From an uncultured Paracoccaceae bacterium (GTDB lineage Bacteria > Pseudomonadota > Alphaproteobacteria > Rhodobacterales > Rhodobacteraceae), in contig CANNCO010000001.1 in assembly GCA_947503175.1 (NCBI GenBank), positions 1,488,001 through 1,552,000 on the forward strand: a DNA stretch of 64,000 nucleotides. Direction: 5' to 3'. Under the pieces are notes generated by a model. That model saw only the letters and a program-made list of their open reading frames with translations, was not told the DNA's origin and ran no database searches. This document shows, piece after piece, positions 45,422-53,539 of this stretch. Position numbers and translations under genes: made by a program. Numbering within the stretch: the first letter of the stretch is position 1; the number at the start of each line of letters is the position of its first letter.

Positions 45422-46423
45422 ATGGAGGTTCTTGACCGTATCGCCCGGACCTGCCGTGCGGCCGCGCCGCGGATCGTTCTGTCCGAAGGCGGGGATGTCC
45501 GGGTGGTCGAGGCGGCCTGCCGTGCCGCAGCGGACGGTCTTGCGCGTATCAGCATCGTTGGGACGCGCGACCGTTTCGAAGAGTTGTCCAAGGGCCATGC
45601 GGGCGCGGACCGGGTCGAGGTGTTCGATCCCGCAACCTCGGACCTGACGCCGCGCTATGCCGATGCCTATCTGGAACTGCGCCGTCACAAGGGCATGGAT
45701 GCCACCAGAGCGCGCGAGACGATGGAAACGAGGCTGGGCTTTGCTGCAATGATGGTGCGGTCAGGCGATGCGGACGGCACGATCGGTGGCGCGGTGGCAA
45801 CCACGGCGGATACCGTGCGCACCGCATTACAGGTCATCGGCAAGGCACCCGACACGGACGTTGTTTCCAGCTATTTCCTGATGGTTCTGGCAGAGCCGTT
45901 TTCCCACCCCGTGATCTTTGCCGATTGCGGACTGGTGATCGAGCCCGATGCAGGGGAACTTGCCAGCATCGCCATTGCCTCGTCCCGGTCGCTGAATGCG
46001 CTCACAGGCGAAACACCCCGCGTGGGAATGCTGTCCTTTTCCACCAAGGGAAGCGTACCAGCGAAGGCACATCCCTCGCTGCAACGTATTCAGGAGGCAA
46101 CGCGCCTTGTGCAAAGCCGTGCCCCCGATCTGCCGATTGATGGCGAGTTGCAGTTCGATGCGGCGATCCTGCCGGAGATCGCCGCGAAGAAGGCACCCGG
46201 ATCGCCCATCGGCGGGCAGGCGAATGTGCTGATCTTCCCAGACCTGAATGCGGGCAATATCGGCTACAAGATCGCACAGCGGCTGGGCGGCGCGGTGGCG
46301 CTGGGTCCGATCCTTCAGGGGCTGGCGAAACCGGCAAACGATCTGTCGCGCGGGTGCAGTGCCGAAGACATCTACCGGATGATCGCGATTACCGGGGCGC
46401 AGGCCGTGGCGGGCACGAGCTAG
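45422..46423 (+). CDS. pta: Phosphate acetyltransferase
   Basis: A 333-residue short-form phosphotransacetylase (PTA_PTB domain only) that converts acetyl phosphate from Xsc to acetyl-CoA. Segments RIVLSEGGDVRVVEAACRAA, AAMMVRSGDADGTIGGAVATTADTVRTALQVIG and VLIFPDLNAGNIGYKIAQRLGGAVALGPILQGL are typical. It lacks the long N-terminal domain of E. coli Pta, as expected for xsc-linked Pta. The ribosome site GAGGAG precedes the ATG. Its TAG stop and the TAG of the convergent LysR gene share the tetramer CTAG. Confidence 0.95.
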   Translation: MEVLDRIARTCRAAAPRIVLSEGGDVRVVEAACRAAADGLARISIVGTRDRFEELSKGHAGADRVEVFDPATSDLTPRYADAYLELRRHKGMDATRARETMETRLGFAAMMVRSGDADGTIGGAVATTADTVRTALQVIGKAPDTDVVSSYFLMVLAEPFSHPVIFADCGLVIEPDAGELASIAIASSRSLNALTGETPRVGMLSFSTKGSVPAKAHPSLQRIQEATRLVQSRAPDLPIDGELQFDAAILPEIAAKKAPGSPIGGQANVLIFPDLNAGNIGYKIAQRLGGAVALGPILQGLAKPANDLSRGCSAEDIYRMIAITGAQAVAGTS

Positions 46424-47286
46424 CCGATTTCGCGGGCCAGATCGAAAAAGGCGCGCACGAGTTTGCCTTCGCTGCGTTCCGACAGGCAAATCAGCGCCTC
46501 TTCCATCTCAAGCCCGTCATCGGGCACGATCGGGAGCGCGGTCAGGCGGGCGTCCTGCCCTTTTTCAGCCAGCGACACGAAGCCAACGCCACCGCCCGAG
46601 GCCACGATTTCGCGCACCGCCTCGCGCCCTTCCGCCTCGATGACCGGGGTCAGGGTGACGCGGGCCTTCCGTGCCGCCGCCATCAGCTTGTTCCGGGTCT
46701 TTGAGCCCTCTTCGCGCATCACCAGAGGCAGATCGCCCAACTCCCGCAACCCGATGCTGTTGCGTTTCGCCAGATCCGAAGTTTTCGCGACAAGGGCAAC
46801 AATTGGTGTCGTGCGAAGCGAGACGGTTTCAAGCCCCGCCCGGTCCGGGGCACCGCCCAGAACGCCGATATCCGCATCATAGCTTTCAAGCTGTTCCAAT
46901 ACCGTCTGGCTGTTGCCCGCGCGCATGGTGATCCGCACACCCGGGTAGCGGTCGCGGAAGCGTGCCAGAACCTGCAACAGGTGATGGGCGGAATCGGCCA
47001 CGATGGCCAGGTGGCCGGACCTGAGTGCACGGGATTCCGACAAAAGCTCCAGCGCCTGGGTTTCGCTTTCGAACATCCGCCGCGTGATCGCCAGAAGCCG
47101 CGTGCCCGCCTCGGTCAGCGCGACCTGACGTTTCCGGCGGTCGAAAAGCAGGATGTCGTAATCCTTTTCCAACCGCCGCACCTGATCGGAAATCGCCGGC
47201 TGGGTCAGGTGCAATTCCTCTGCCGCACGGGAAAACCCGCCGCAGATCGCAACATGGTGGAAGGCGCGGAGTTGGACATATCGCAA
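46420..47286 (-). CDS. LysR family regulator of aminoethylphosphonate catabolism
   Basis: A 288-residue LysR-type regulator with an N-terminal winged helix (GGFSRAAEELHLTQPAISDQVRRLEKDY) and a periplasmic-binding-like effector domain. It begins at a TTG codon (MRYVQLRAFHHVAI), with AAGG eight bases upstream; no in-frame ATG fits. Start sequence, length and position divergent from phnW match the LysR regulators specifically associated with 2-aminoethylphosphonate operons. The 109-base gap to phnW is AT-rich and holds TGAT/ATCA half-sites. It probably activates phnW-phnA-phnY-pbfA in response to AEP or a metabolite. Confidence 0.9.
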   Translation of the reverse strand: MRYVQLRAFHHVAICGGFSRAAEELHLTQPAISDQVRRLEKDYDILLFDRRKRQVALTEAGTRLLAITRRMFESETQALELLSESRALRSGHLAIVADSAHHLLQVLARFRDRYPGVRITMRAGNSQTVLEQLESYDADIGVLGGAPDRAGLETVSLRTTPIVALVAKTSDLAKRNSIGLRELGDLPLVMREEGSKTRNKLMAAARKARVTLTPVIEAEGREAVREIVASGGGVGFVSLAEKGQDARLTALPIVPDDGLEMEEALICLSERSEGKLVRAFFDLAREIG

Positions 47287-47300
47287 GGGGCAAGCCTTAT

Positions 47301-47348
47301 ATCAGATAAATCTATAGTTTGATCTAAATTAACGATTTTATGTATCAA
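47301..47348. promoter_or_regulatory. LysR operator region between the regulator and phnW
   Basis: A strongly AT-rich stretch in a GC-rich window with half-sites ATCA (47301-47304), TTGAT (47319-47323) and ATCAA (47344-47348). The first pair gives ATCA-N15-TGAT, the second TTGAT-N20-ATCAA, compatible with the recognition plus activation sites of a LysR-type regulator acting on both divergent promoters. Confidence 0.5.
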
Positions 47349-47395
47349 CGGCAATATGAGACATGGGGGCGAGATGTGAGACGGCGGACCCTTTC

Positions 47396-48586
47396 ATGAC
47401 GGCATTGGACACACCCCCCTTCCCTGCACCGGTTCTGGGTGAACCCTACCTTTTGACGCCCGGCCCCCTGACCACAAGCTACGGCGTGAAGGAGGCGATG
47501 CTGCGCGACTGGGGATCGTGGGACGGCGATTTCCGGGCGATGACGGCGGAGTTGCGGGCTAGGCTTCTGGCGATGGCGGGCGATACGGACGGGACGTTCG
47601 ATTGCGTGCCCCTGCAGGGCAGCGGGAGTTACTGTGTCGAGGCGATGCTGGGGTCCTTCGTCCCGAAGGACGGCAAGGTTCTGGTGCTTGCAAACGGGGC
47701 CTATGGCCAGCGCGCCGCCGAGACCCTCCGCTATCTGGGCCGCGATCATACGCTGATCGACAAGGGCGATTTCCTGCCCCCGCGCGGGGCCGAAGTGGCC
47801 AAGGCCCTGGCCGCTGACCTGGCGATTACTCATGTGATCGCGATCCATTGCGAGACAAGCTCGGGCATTCTGAACCCGCTGGCCGAGATTGCTGAAGCGA
47901 CCGAGGCCGCTGGGCGCAAGCTGCTGATCGACAGCATGTCGGCATTTGGCGCTTTGCCCGTGAACGTTCACGACATCCGGTTCGAGGCGCTCGTATCCTC
48001 GGCCAACAAATGTATTGAGGGCGTGCCCGGTTTCGGTTTCGTCATCGCGCGCAAGACCGCGCTGGACGCGGCCAAGGGGATCAGCCATTCGCTTTGCCTC
48101 GATCTGCATGCGCAATGGGCCTACATGAACAAGACCGGGCAATGGCGCTATACGCCGCCCACCCATACGGTCGCAGCCTTCATGGAGGCGCTGCGGTTGC
48201 ATGAGGCCGAGGGCGGGCCTGAGGGGCGGCTCACGCGCTATACCCGGAACCGCGATGTGATGGTGCGGGGCATGCGCGAGGCAGGTTTTGAAACGCTCTT
48301 GGTGGATCGCTGGCTGTCGCCGATCATCGTGACATTCTTTACACCGGCGGACCCCGCGTTTTCATTCGACGGTTTCTATCAGGCGATGAAGAACAAGGGG
48401 TTCATCATCTATCCCGGTAAGCTGACCGCCGTGGACAGTTTCCGGATCGGATGTATCGGACGGATGGACGAACACGTCATGACCCGCGTGGTCGTGGCGG
48501 CGAAAGAGGCGCTGGCAGAGATGGGGGTCACCGATGCCGCCCCGCCCGCAGCGGCGCTCGAGGAACGGGCCCGTCTGGCGGGCTGA
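47396..48586 (+). CDS. phnW: 2-aminoethylphosphonate-pyruvate transaminase
   Basis: A 396-residue fold-type I PLP enzyme that transfers the amino group of 2-aminoethylphosphonate to pyruvate, giving phosphonoacetaldehyde and alanine. Signature segments are [28 protein letters not shown] and [16 protein letters not shown], with the PLP Lys205 in SSANKCIEG. It is about 25 residues longer than Salmonella PhnW, from both termini. I placed the start at MTALDTPPF. It is the first gene of the phosphonate operon, divergent from its LysR regulator. Confidence 0.95.
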   Translation: MTALDTPPFPAPVLGEPYLLTPGPLTTSYGVKEAMLRDWGSWDGDFRAMTAELRARLLAMAGDTDGTFDCVPLQGSGSYCVEAMLGSFVPKDGKVLVLANGAYGQRAAETLRYLGRDHTLIDKGDFLPPRGAEVAKALAADLAITHVIAIHCETSSGILNPLAEIAEATEAAGRKLLIDSMSAFGALPVNVHDIRFEALVSSANKCIEGVPGFGFVIARKTALDAAKGISHSLCLDLHAQWAYMNKTGQWRYTPPTHTVAAFMEALRLHEAEGGPEGRLTRYTRNRDVMVRGMREAGFETLLVDRWLSPIIVTFFTPADPAFSFDGFYQAMKNKGFIIYPGKLTAVDSFRIGCIGRMDEHVMTRVVVAAKEALAEMGVTDAAPPAAALEERARLAG

Positions 48587-48628
48587 ACGGATACGGGGCC
48601 GCGTGACGGCCAGACCAAAGGAAGACCA

Positions 48629-49885
48629 ATGAACGACATGTCCCACGCCCCGGTCACGGTGAACGACCGCGCCTATCCCTGGCCCTCGGTGCCCGCGATT
48701 TCGATCTGCCTCGATGGCTGCGAACCGGCCTATCTGGACGAAGCCATCGCCTCCGGGCTGATGCCAACGCTGGAAAAGGTCATGGCGAAGGGCACCGTGC
48801 GCCGGGCGCATTCGGTGATCCCGTCCTTCACCAACCCCAACAACCTGTCCATCGCCACGGGTCGCCCGCCGAAGGTGCACGGGATATGCGGGAACTTCCT
48901 GTACGAGCCCGAGACGGGTCAGGAAGTGATGATGAACGACGTGCGCTTCCTGCGCGCCCAGACGATTTTCAGCGCGTTCTACGAAGCGGGCGCAAAGGTC
49001 GCCATCGTCACGGCCAAGGACAAGCTGCGCGCGCTTCTGGGTGCGGAACTGCGGTTCGACGAAGGCCGCGCCTTCTGTTTCTCGGCCGAGCGGTCCGATG
49101 GCACGACGGTTGCGGAAAACGGGATCGACAACGCCTCGGCCTGGCTTGGAATGCCGGTCCCCGAGGTCTATTCGGCAGAGCTTTCGGAGTTTGTCTTTGC
49201 CGCCGGTGTGAAACTCCTGACGGAAGAGCGCCCGGACGTGATGTACCTGACCACGACGGATTACGTGCAGCACAAATACGCGCCCGGAGATCCGCAGTCC
49301 AACGCATTCTATGAGATGTTCGACCGGTATCTGGCAGAGCTGGACGCGCTTGGCGCCGCCATCGTCGTCACCGCCGATCATGGGATGAAACCAAAGCACG
49401 ACGCCAACGGCGACCCGTCGGTGATTTACGTGCAGGACCTGCTGGACGAGTGGCTGGGCAAGGCCGCGGCGCGGGTGATCCTGCCGATCACTGACCCTTA
49501 CGTGGTGCATCACGGCGCGCTTGGATCTTTTGCCACGGCCTATCTGCCGGAGGGTGCCGACCGTTCAGATATTGTTGTGCGGCTCGATGCGCGGGATGAG
49601 TTGATTGCGGTGATGACCCGCGAAGAGGCCGTTGAGCGGTTCGACCTGCCCGCCGACCGGATCGGCGATATCGTGATGATCTCGGGCGAAAACATGACAA
49701 TCGGAACCTCGGCGCATCGGCACGATCTGGCGGCGCTGAACGAACCCCTGCGCAGCCATGGCGGGCTGACCGAACAAGAGGTACCGTTTATCGTGAACCG
49801 CAAGATGGAGACTCTTGGCGACGCGCCGGAGTTGCGCAACTTCGACGCGTTTCTTTATGCCACAACCGCTGCCGCGAAAGGCTGA
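48629..49885 (+). CDS. phnA: Phosphonoacetate hydrolase
   Basis: A 418-residue alkaline-phosphatase-superfamily zinc enzyme that cleaves the C-P bond of phosphonoacetate to acetate and phosphate. Asp29 in ICLDGCEP, the nucleophile Thr68 in [11 protein letters not shown] (the same number as in Sinorhizobium PhnA), [12 protein letters not shown] and [10 protein letters not shown] supply the metal and catalytic residues. Unlike the PMH-like enzyme nearby it uses Thr, not formylglycine. It follows phnW by 42 bases and precedes phnY by 5. Confidence 0.96.
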   Translation: MNDMSHAPVTVNDRAYPWPSVPAISICLDGCEPAYLDEAIASGLMPTLEKVMAKGTVRRAHSVIPSFTNPNNLSIATGRPPKVHGICGNFLYEPETGQEVMMNDVRFLRAQTIFSAFYEAGAKVAIVTAKDKLRALLGAELRFDEGRAFCFSAERSDGTTVAENGIDNASAWLGMPVPEVYSAELSEFVFAAGVKLLTEERPDVMYLTTTDYVQHKYAPGDPQSNAFYEMFDRYLAELDALGAAIVVTADHGMKPKHDANGDPSVIYVQDLLDEWLGKAAARVILPITDPYVVHHGALGSFATAYLPEGADRSDIVVRLDARDELIAVMTREEAVERFDLPADRIGDIVMISGENMTIGTSAHRHDLAALNEPLRSHGGLTEQEVPFIVNRKMETLGDAPELRNFDAFLYATTAAAKG

Positions 49886-49890
49886 ACCAT

Positions 49891-51339
49891 ATGAAAGATG
49901 CACGCACCATTCGCCACGAACCCATGCGCATCGCGGGCCGCAAGGTCGATGCCGATGGCGTAGTCGATGTCCATTACCCGTGGGACAACTCCGTAATCGG
50001 AACGGTCCCGGCGGGCAACGCGACCCATGCCCGGGAAGCCTTCGACATTGCAGCGGCCTACACACCGACCCTCACGCGTTATGAGCGGCAGAAAATCCTT
50101 CTGCGTACCGCCGAACTGATCGTCGAGCGGAAGGAGGAGTTCGCCGAGGTGATCACGCTGGAGTTGGGGATTTCCAAGGCCGACAGTTACTACGAAGTGG
50201 GTCGGGCCTTCGATGTCTACACGCTGGCCGGGCAGCTTTGCATTCAGGACGATGGTGAGATCTTTTCCTGCGACCTGACCCCCCACGGCAAGGCGCGCAA
50301 GATCTTTACCCTGCGCGAGCCGCTGAACGCGATTTCGGCGATAACTCCGTTCAATCACCCGCTGAACATGGTCAGCCACAAGATCGCGCCCGCGATTGCG
50401 ACCAACAACTGCATGGTGGTGAAGCCCACGGAACTGACGCCGCTCACAGCGCTATTGCTGGCAGATGTGATCTATGAGGCCGGGTTGCCGCCCGAAATGC
50501 TGTCGGTGGTCACCGGCATGCCCGATGGCATCGGCGACGAGATGATCACCAACCCGAATATCGACCTGATCACCTTCACCGGCGGCGTGCCGGTGGGCAA
50601 GCTGATCGCGTCGAAAGCGGGCTACAAGCGGCAGGTTCTGGAACTGGGCGGGAATGACCCGCTGATCATCCTGAACGACTTGTCGGACGATGATCTGAAG
50701 AAGGCCGCCGAACTGGCGGTACTGGGGGCCACCAAGAACTCCGGCCAGCGGTGCACGGCGGTGAAACGCATCCTGTGTCAGGAAAGCGTGGCCGACCGGT
50801 TCGTGCCGATGGTGCTGGAGCGGGCCAGCAAGATCCGCTACGGCGATCCGATGGACCCCGAGACCGAGCTTGGCACGGTAGTGCATGAACCTGCGGCTGC
50901 CCTGTTTGAAAAGCGCGTTGAGATGGCCGCCGAGGTGGGTGCCGAGGTGCTCTATAACCCCGGTCGTCAGGGTGCGCTTCTGCCCCCCATCGTGGTGGAC
51001 CGGGTGGATCACACGTCCGAACTGGTGATGGAGGAAACCTTTGGTCCCATCGTTCCAATCATCCGTGTGCCCGATGACGACGACGCGGTGATCACCCTGT
51101 CGAATTCCACCGCGTTTGGCCTGTCTTCGGGCGTTTGCACCAATGATTTCAAGCGGATGCAGAAATACATCACAGGGCTCAAGGTCGGCACCGTCAACAT
51201 CTGGGAAGTGCCGGGATACCGGATCGAGATGTCGCCCTTCGGCGGGATCAAGGATAGCGGGAACGGCTATAAGGAGGGCGTGATCGAGGCGATGAAGAGC
51301 TTTACCAACGTGAAAACCTTCTCGCTGCCCTGGGGCTAG
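49891..51339 (+). CDS. phnY: Phosphonoacetaldehyde dehydrogenase
   Basis: A 482-residue NAD-dependent aldehyde dehydrogenase that oxidises phosphonoacetaldehyde to phosphonoacetate, linking PhnW to PhnA. The catalytic Cys288 is in [11 protein letters not shown] and the general base Glu251 in [29 protein letters not shown] is the C-terminal ALDH motif. The name depends on strong operon context, since many ALDHs look alike, but the phnW-phnA-phnY set is diagnostic. It is separated by 5 bases from phnA and 5 from pbfA. No phosphonatase (PhnX) gene is present, so this is the oxidative AEP route. Confidence 0.94.
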   Translation: MKDARTIRHEPMRIAGRKVDADGVVDVHYPWDNSVIGTVPAGNATHAREAFDIAAAYTPTLTRYERQKILLRTAELIVERKEEFAEVITLELGISKADSYYEVGRAFDVYTLAGQLCIQDDGEIFSCDLTPHGKARKIFTLREPLNAISAITPFNHPLNMVSHKIAPAIATNNCMVVKPTELTPLTALLLADVIYEAGLPPEMLSVVTGMPDGIGDEMITNPNIDLITFTGGVPVGKLIASKAGYKRQVLELGGNDPLIILNDLSDDDLKKAAELAVLGATKNSGQRCTAVKRILCQESVADRFVPMVLERASKIRYGDPMDPETELGTVVHEPAAALFEKRVEMAAEVGAEVLYNPGRQGALLPPIVVDRVDHTSELVMEETFGPIVPIIRVPDDDDAVITLSNSTAFGLSSGVCTNDFKRMQKYITGLKVGTVNIWEVPGYRIEMSPFGGIKDSGNGYKEGVIEAMKSFTNVKTFSLPWG

Positions 51340-51344
51340 GCCTC

Positions 51345-52697
51345 ATGGTAATCCGGCATACGGAGGGCGAATCCAACACCTCGGACCTGCGCCGGGACTG
51401 GCAAAACAGGCAGGACGATCCGGCAACGCAGGCGCTTTTGGCGCGCGATGCCGACGCGTTCCTGCACCAGAGCCTATCAAGCCCGTGCGTGTCGACCATC
51501 GCCCGCGCCGAGGGCATCTGGATAGAAGACACCGCCGGACGCCGCTACATGGATTTCCATGGCAATTCCGTGCACCATATCGGCTATGGCCACCCGCGTC
51601 TGAAAGCGGCGATTGCGGCGCAGATGGACGCGCTGCCCTTCGCGCCGCGCCGGTTTGCCTGTGAACCGGCGGTGGAACTTGCCGAAGAGCTGGGCCGGAT
51701 CAGCCCCGGCGATCTGGGCAAGGTTCTGTTCACCACGGGCGGGTCGGATGCCATCGAAGTGGCGCTGCGGCTGGCGCGGGCGGTCACGGGGCGGTTCAAG
51801 ACGGTCAGTTTCTGGGATGCATTTCACGGGGCGGGCTTTGGCGCGGCCTCCGTCGGTGGCGAGGCCACGTTCCGCTCGCATATCGCGGGGCCTCTGATGG
51901 CGGGGACCGAACATGTGGCCCCGTTCCACTGCTATCACTGCGCCTACGGCCATCCCGGACCCGAGGCCTGCGAGCTCGCCTGCGCAAAGATGGTCGATTA
52001 CGTGCTGGAGCGTGAGGGTGACGTGGCCGCCGTCATCGCCGAACCCATGCGTGCCGTCCCGGTCGTGCCGCCGCCGGGCTTCTGGAAGGCGGTGCGCTCC
52101 GCCTGTGACAAGCGCGGTGCCCTGCTGATCCTCGACGAGATCCCCACGGGTCTGGGCAAGACCGGCCGGATGTTCGCCTTCGAACATGACGGGATTGTTC
52201 CGGATATCGCCGTTCTGGGGAAATCGCTTGGGGGTGGCATGCTGCCCATTGCTGCCGTTCTGGCACGCCGCGATCTGGACGTGGCGGGTGATTTCGCCAT
52301 CGGGCATTACACCCACGAAAAGAACCCGGTCACGACGCGGGCCGGGCTGACGACGCTTCAGATCATCCGCGAGGAAGGGCTGGTGGAGCGGTCGGCGGAA
52401 CTGGGTGCCTCCGCGCAAAACCGGTTGCGTGACACGCTGGAAACCTGCCCCATAGTCGGAGATATCCGGGGGCGCGGGCTGATGTTCGGGGTCGAGATCG
52501 TCGAGGATCGGGAGACACGAACCCCAGCACCGGAGCGGGCGGAGAAGATCTATTACCACTGTCTTGAGAAGGGCCTGAGCTTCAAGATCAGCGCTGGCAA
52601 TGTCCTCACCCTGTCGCCGCCGCTTGTCATCGAGAAGAGCGACCTGGAGGCCGCGCTGACGATCGTCACCGGTGCCATTCTTGAAAACGCCGCCTGA
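51345..52697 (+). CDS. pbfA: (R)-1-hydroxy-2-aminoethylphosphonate ammonia-lyase (PbfA-type)
   Basis: A 450-residue class III aminotransferase-fold PLP protein. PLP Lys293 is in VLGKSLGGGMLPIAAVLARR, with LILDEIPTGLGKTG the cofactor-Asp region. In phnW-phnY-phnA operons this relative is PbfA, which does not transaminate but removes ammonia from (R)-1-hydroxy-2-aminoethylphosphonate to give phosphonoacetaldehyde. Operon position (5 bases after phnY, directly abutting the DMT gene) supports that role. A plain aminotransferase for another phosphonate amine is the alternative. Confidence 0.82.
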   Translation: MVIRHTEGESNTSDLRRDWQNRQDDPATQALLARDADAFLHQSLSSPCVSTIARAEGIWIEDTAGRRYMDFHGNSVHHIGYGHPRLKAAIAAQMDALPFAPRRFACEPAVELAEELGRISPGDLGKVLFTTGGSDAIEVALRLARAVTGRFKTVSFWDAFHGAGFGAASVGGEATFRSHIAGPLMAGTEHVAPFHCYHCAYGHPGPEACELACAKMVDYVLEREGDVAAVIAEPMRAVPVVPPPGFWKAVRSACDKRGALLILDEIPTGLGKTGRMFAFEHDGIVPDIAVLGKSLGGGMLPIAAVLARRDLDVAGDFAIGHYTHEKNPVTTRAGLTTLQIIREEGLVERSAELGASAQNRLRDTLETCPIVGDIRGRGLMFGVEIVEDRETRTPAPERAEKIYYHCLEKGLSFKISAGNVLTLSPPLVIEKSDLEAALTIVTGAILENAA

Positions 52698-53537
52698 ATG
52701 AGCAGTGCCGCCCTTGCCCTTGTGCTGGGCGCGGCGGTTTTGCACGCCACTTGGAACGCGATCCTGAAAGGCGGCTCGGGCGACAGGGCCGTGGCGCTGG
52801 CGGGGATTTCGGCGGCCCACGCGATGATCGGGCTGGTGCTGGTGATGCTGTTTCCGATTCCCCATCCCGAAAGCTGGTTCGCGCTTTTCGTCTCCACCTT
52901 AGTGCATTACGCCTATTACGCCCTGCTCTATCAGGGCTACCGGCTGGGCGACCTGTCGCTGGTCTACCCCATCGGCCGTGGGGCCGCGCCGCTTCTGGTC
53001 GCCGTGGCGGCGGTCGTTCTGATCGGCGAGGTTCTAAGCCCGCTGGGGTGGCTTGGCCTGTTCACCATTTGCGGCGGGATCCTTCTTCTGACCATGCAGT
53101 CGTGGAACGGAACGGCCAGCCGGACAGCGATCTGGGTTGCCGCCCTGCTGGGCCTGTCGATTGGTATCTACTCGGCGGCGGACGGGATCGGGATACGGAT
53201 AAGCGAAAGCCCCATGGGATATATGGGCTGGCTGTTCCTGCTGGAGTTCCCGGTGCCCATCGCGATTGCGCTGGCGCGGGTCCGGGCGGGCAAGGTGATC
53301 CCGCCAACCGCGCTGAAATACGGCCTGATTGGCGGTGTCCTGTCGGTGGTGTCCTACGCGATGGTGCTTTACGCCAACACGCTCGCACCGCTCGGCGCGG
53401 TCTCGGCGATCCGGGAATCGAGCGTGATCATCGCCGCCTTGATCGGGGTCGTCCTGTTCAGCGAACGCCCCGTCGGCGGGCGGCTGGTGGCGGCGGCCGT
53501 CGTGGCCGCGGGCGTGATCATGCTGGCCGCGTCCTAG
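52698..53537 (+). CDS. DMT (EamA) membrane protein associated with phosphonate utilisation
   Basis: A 279-residue inner-membrane protein with about nine to ten helices and two EamA repeats (for example YQGYRLGDLSLVYPIGRGAAPLLVAVAAVVLIGE and APLGAVSAIRESSVIIAALIGVVLFSE). It matches the membrane protein family that recurs in 2-aminoethylphosphonate operons. Its ATG directly follows the pbfA stop, so it is the last gene of the operon. It may import AEP-type phosphonates or export a product; direction is unknown. It converges on the PMH-like gene with two bases between stops. Confidence 0.88.
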   Translation: MSSAALALVLGAAVLHATWNAILKGGSGDRAVALAGISAAHAMIGLVLVMLFPIPHPESWFALFVSTLVHYAYYALLYQGYRLGDLSLVYPIGRGAAPLLVAVAAVVLIGEVLSPLGWLGLFTICGGILLLTMQSWNGTASRTAIWVAALLGLSIGIYSAADGIGIRISESPMGYMGWLFLLEFPVPIAIALARVRAGKVIPPTALKYGLIGGVLSVVSYAMVLYANTLAPLGAVSAIRESSVIIAALIGVVLFSERPVGGRLVAAAVVAAGVIMLAAS

Positions 53538-53539
53538 GG

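Noticed and set aside
51345-52697. Taurine or omega-amino acid:pyruvate transaminase (Tpa) serving the nearby Xsc
   Set aside because: The gene is embedded in the phn operon 5 bases after phnY, not in the tauR-xsc unit, and its sequence pattern fits PbfA in that conserved setting.
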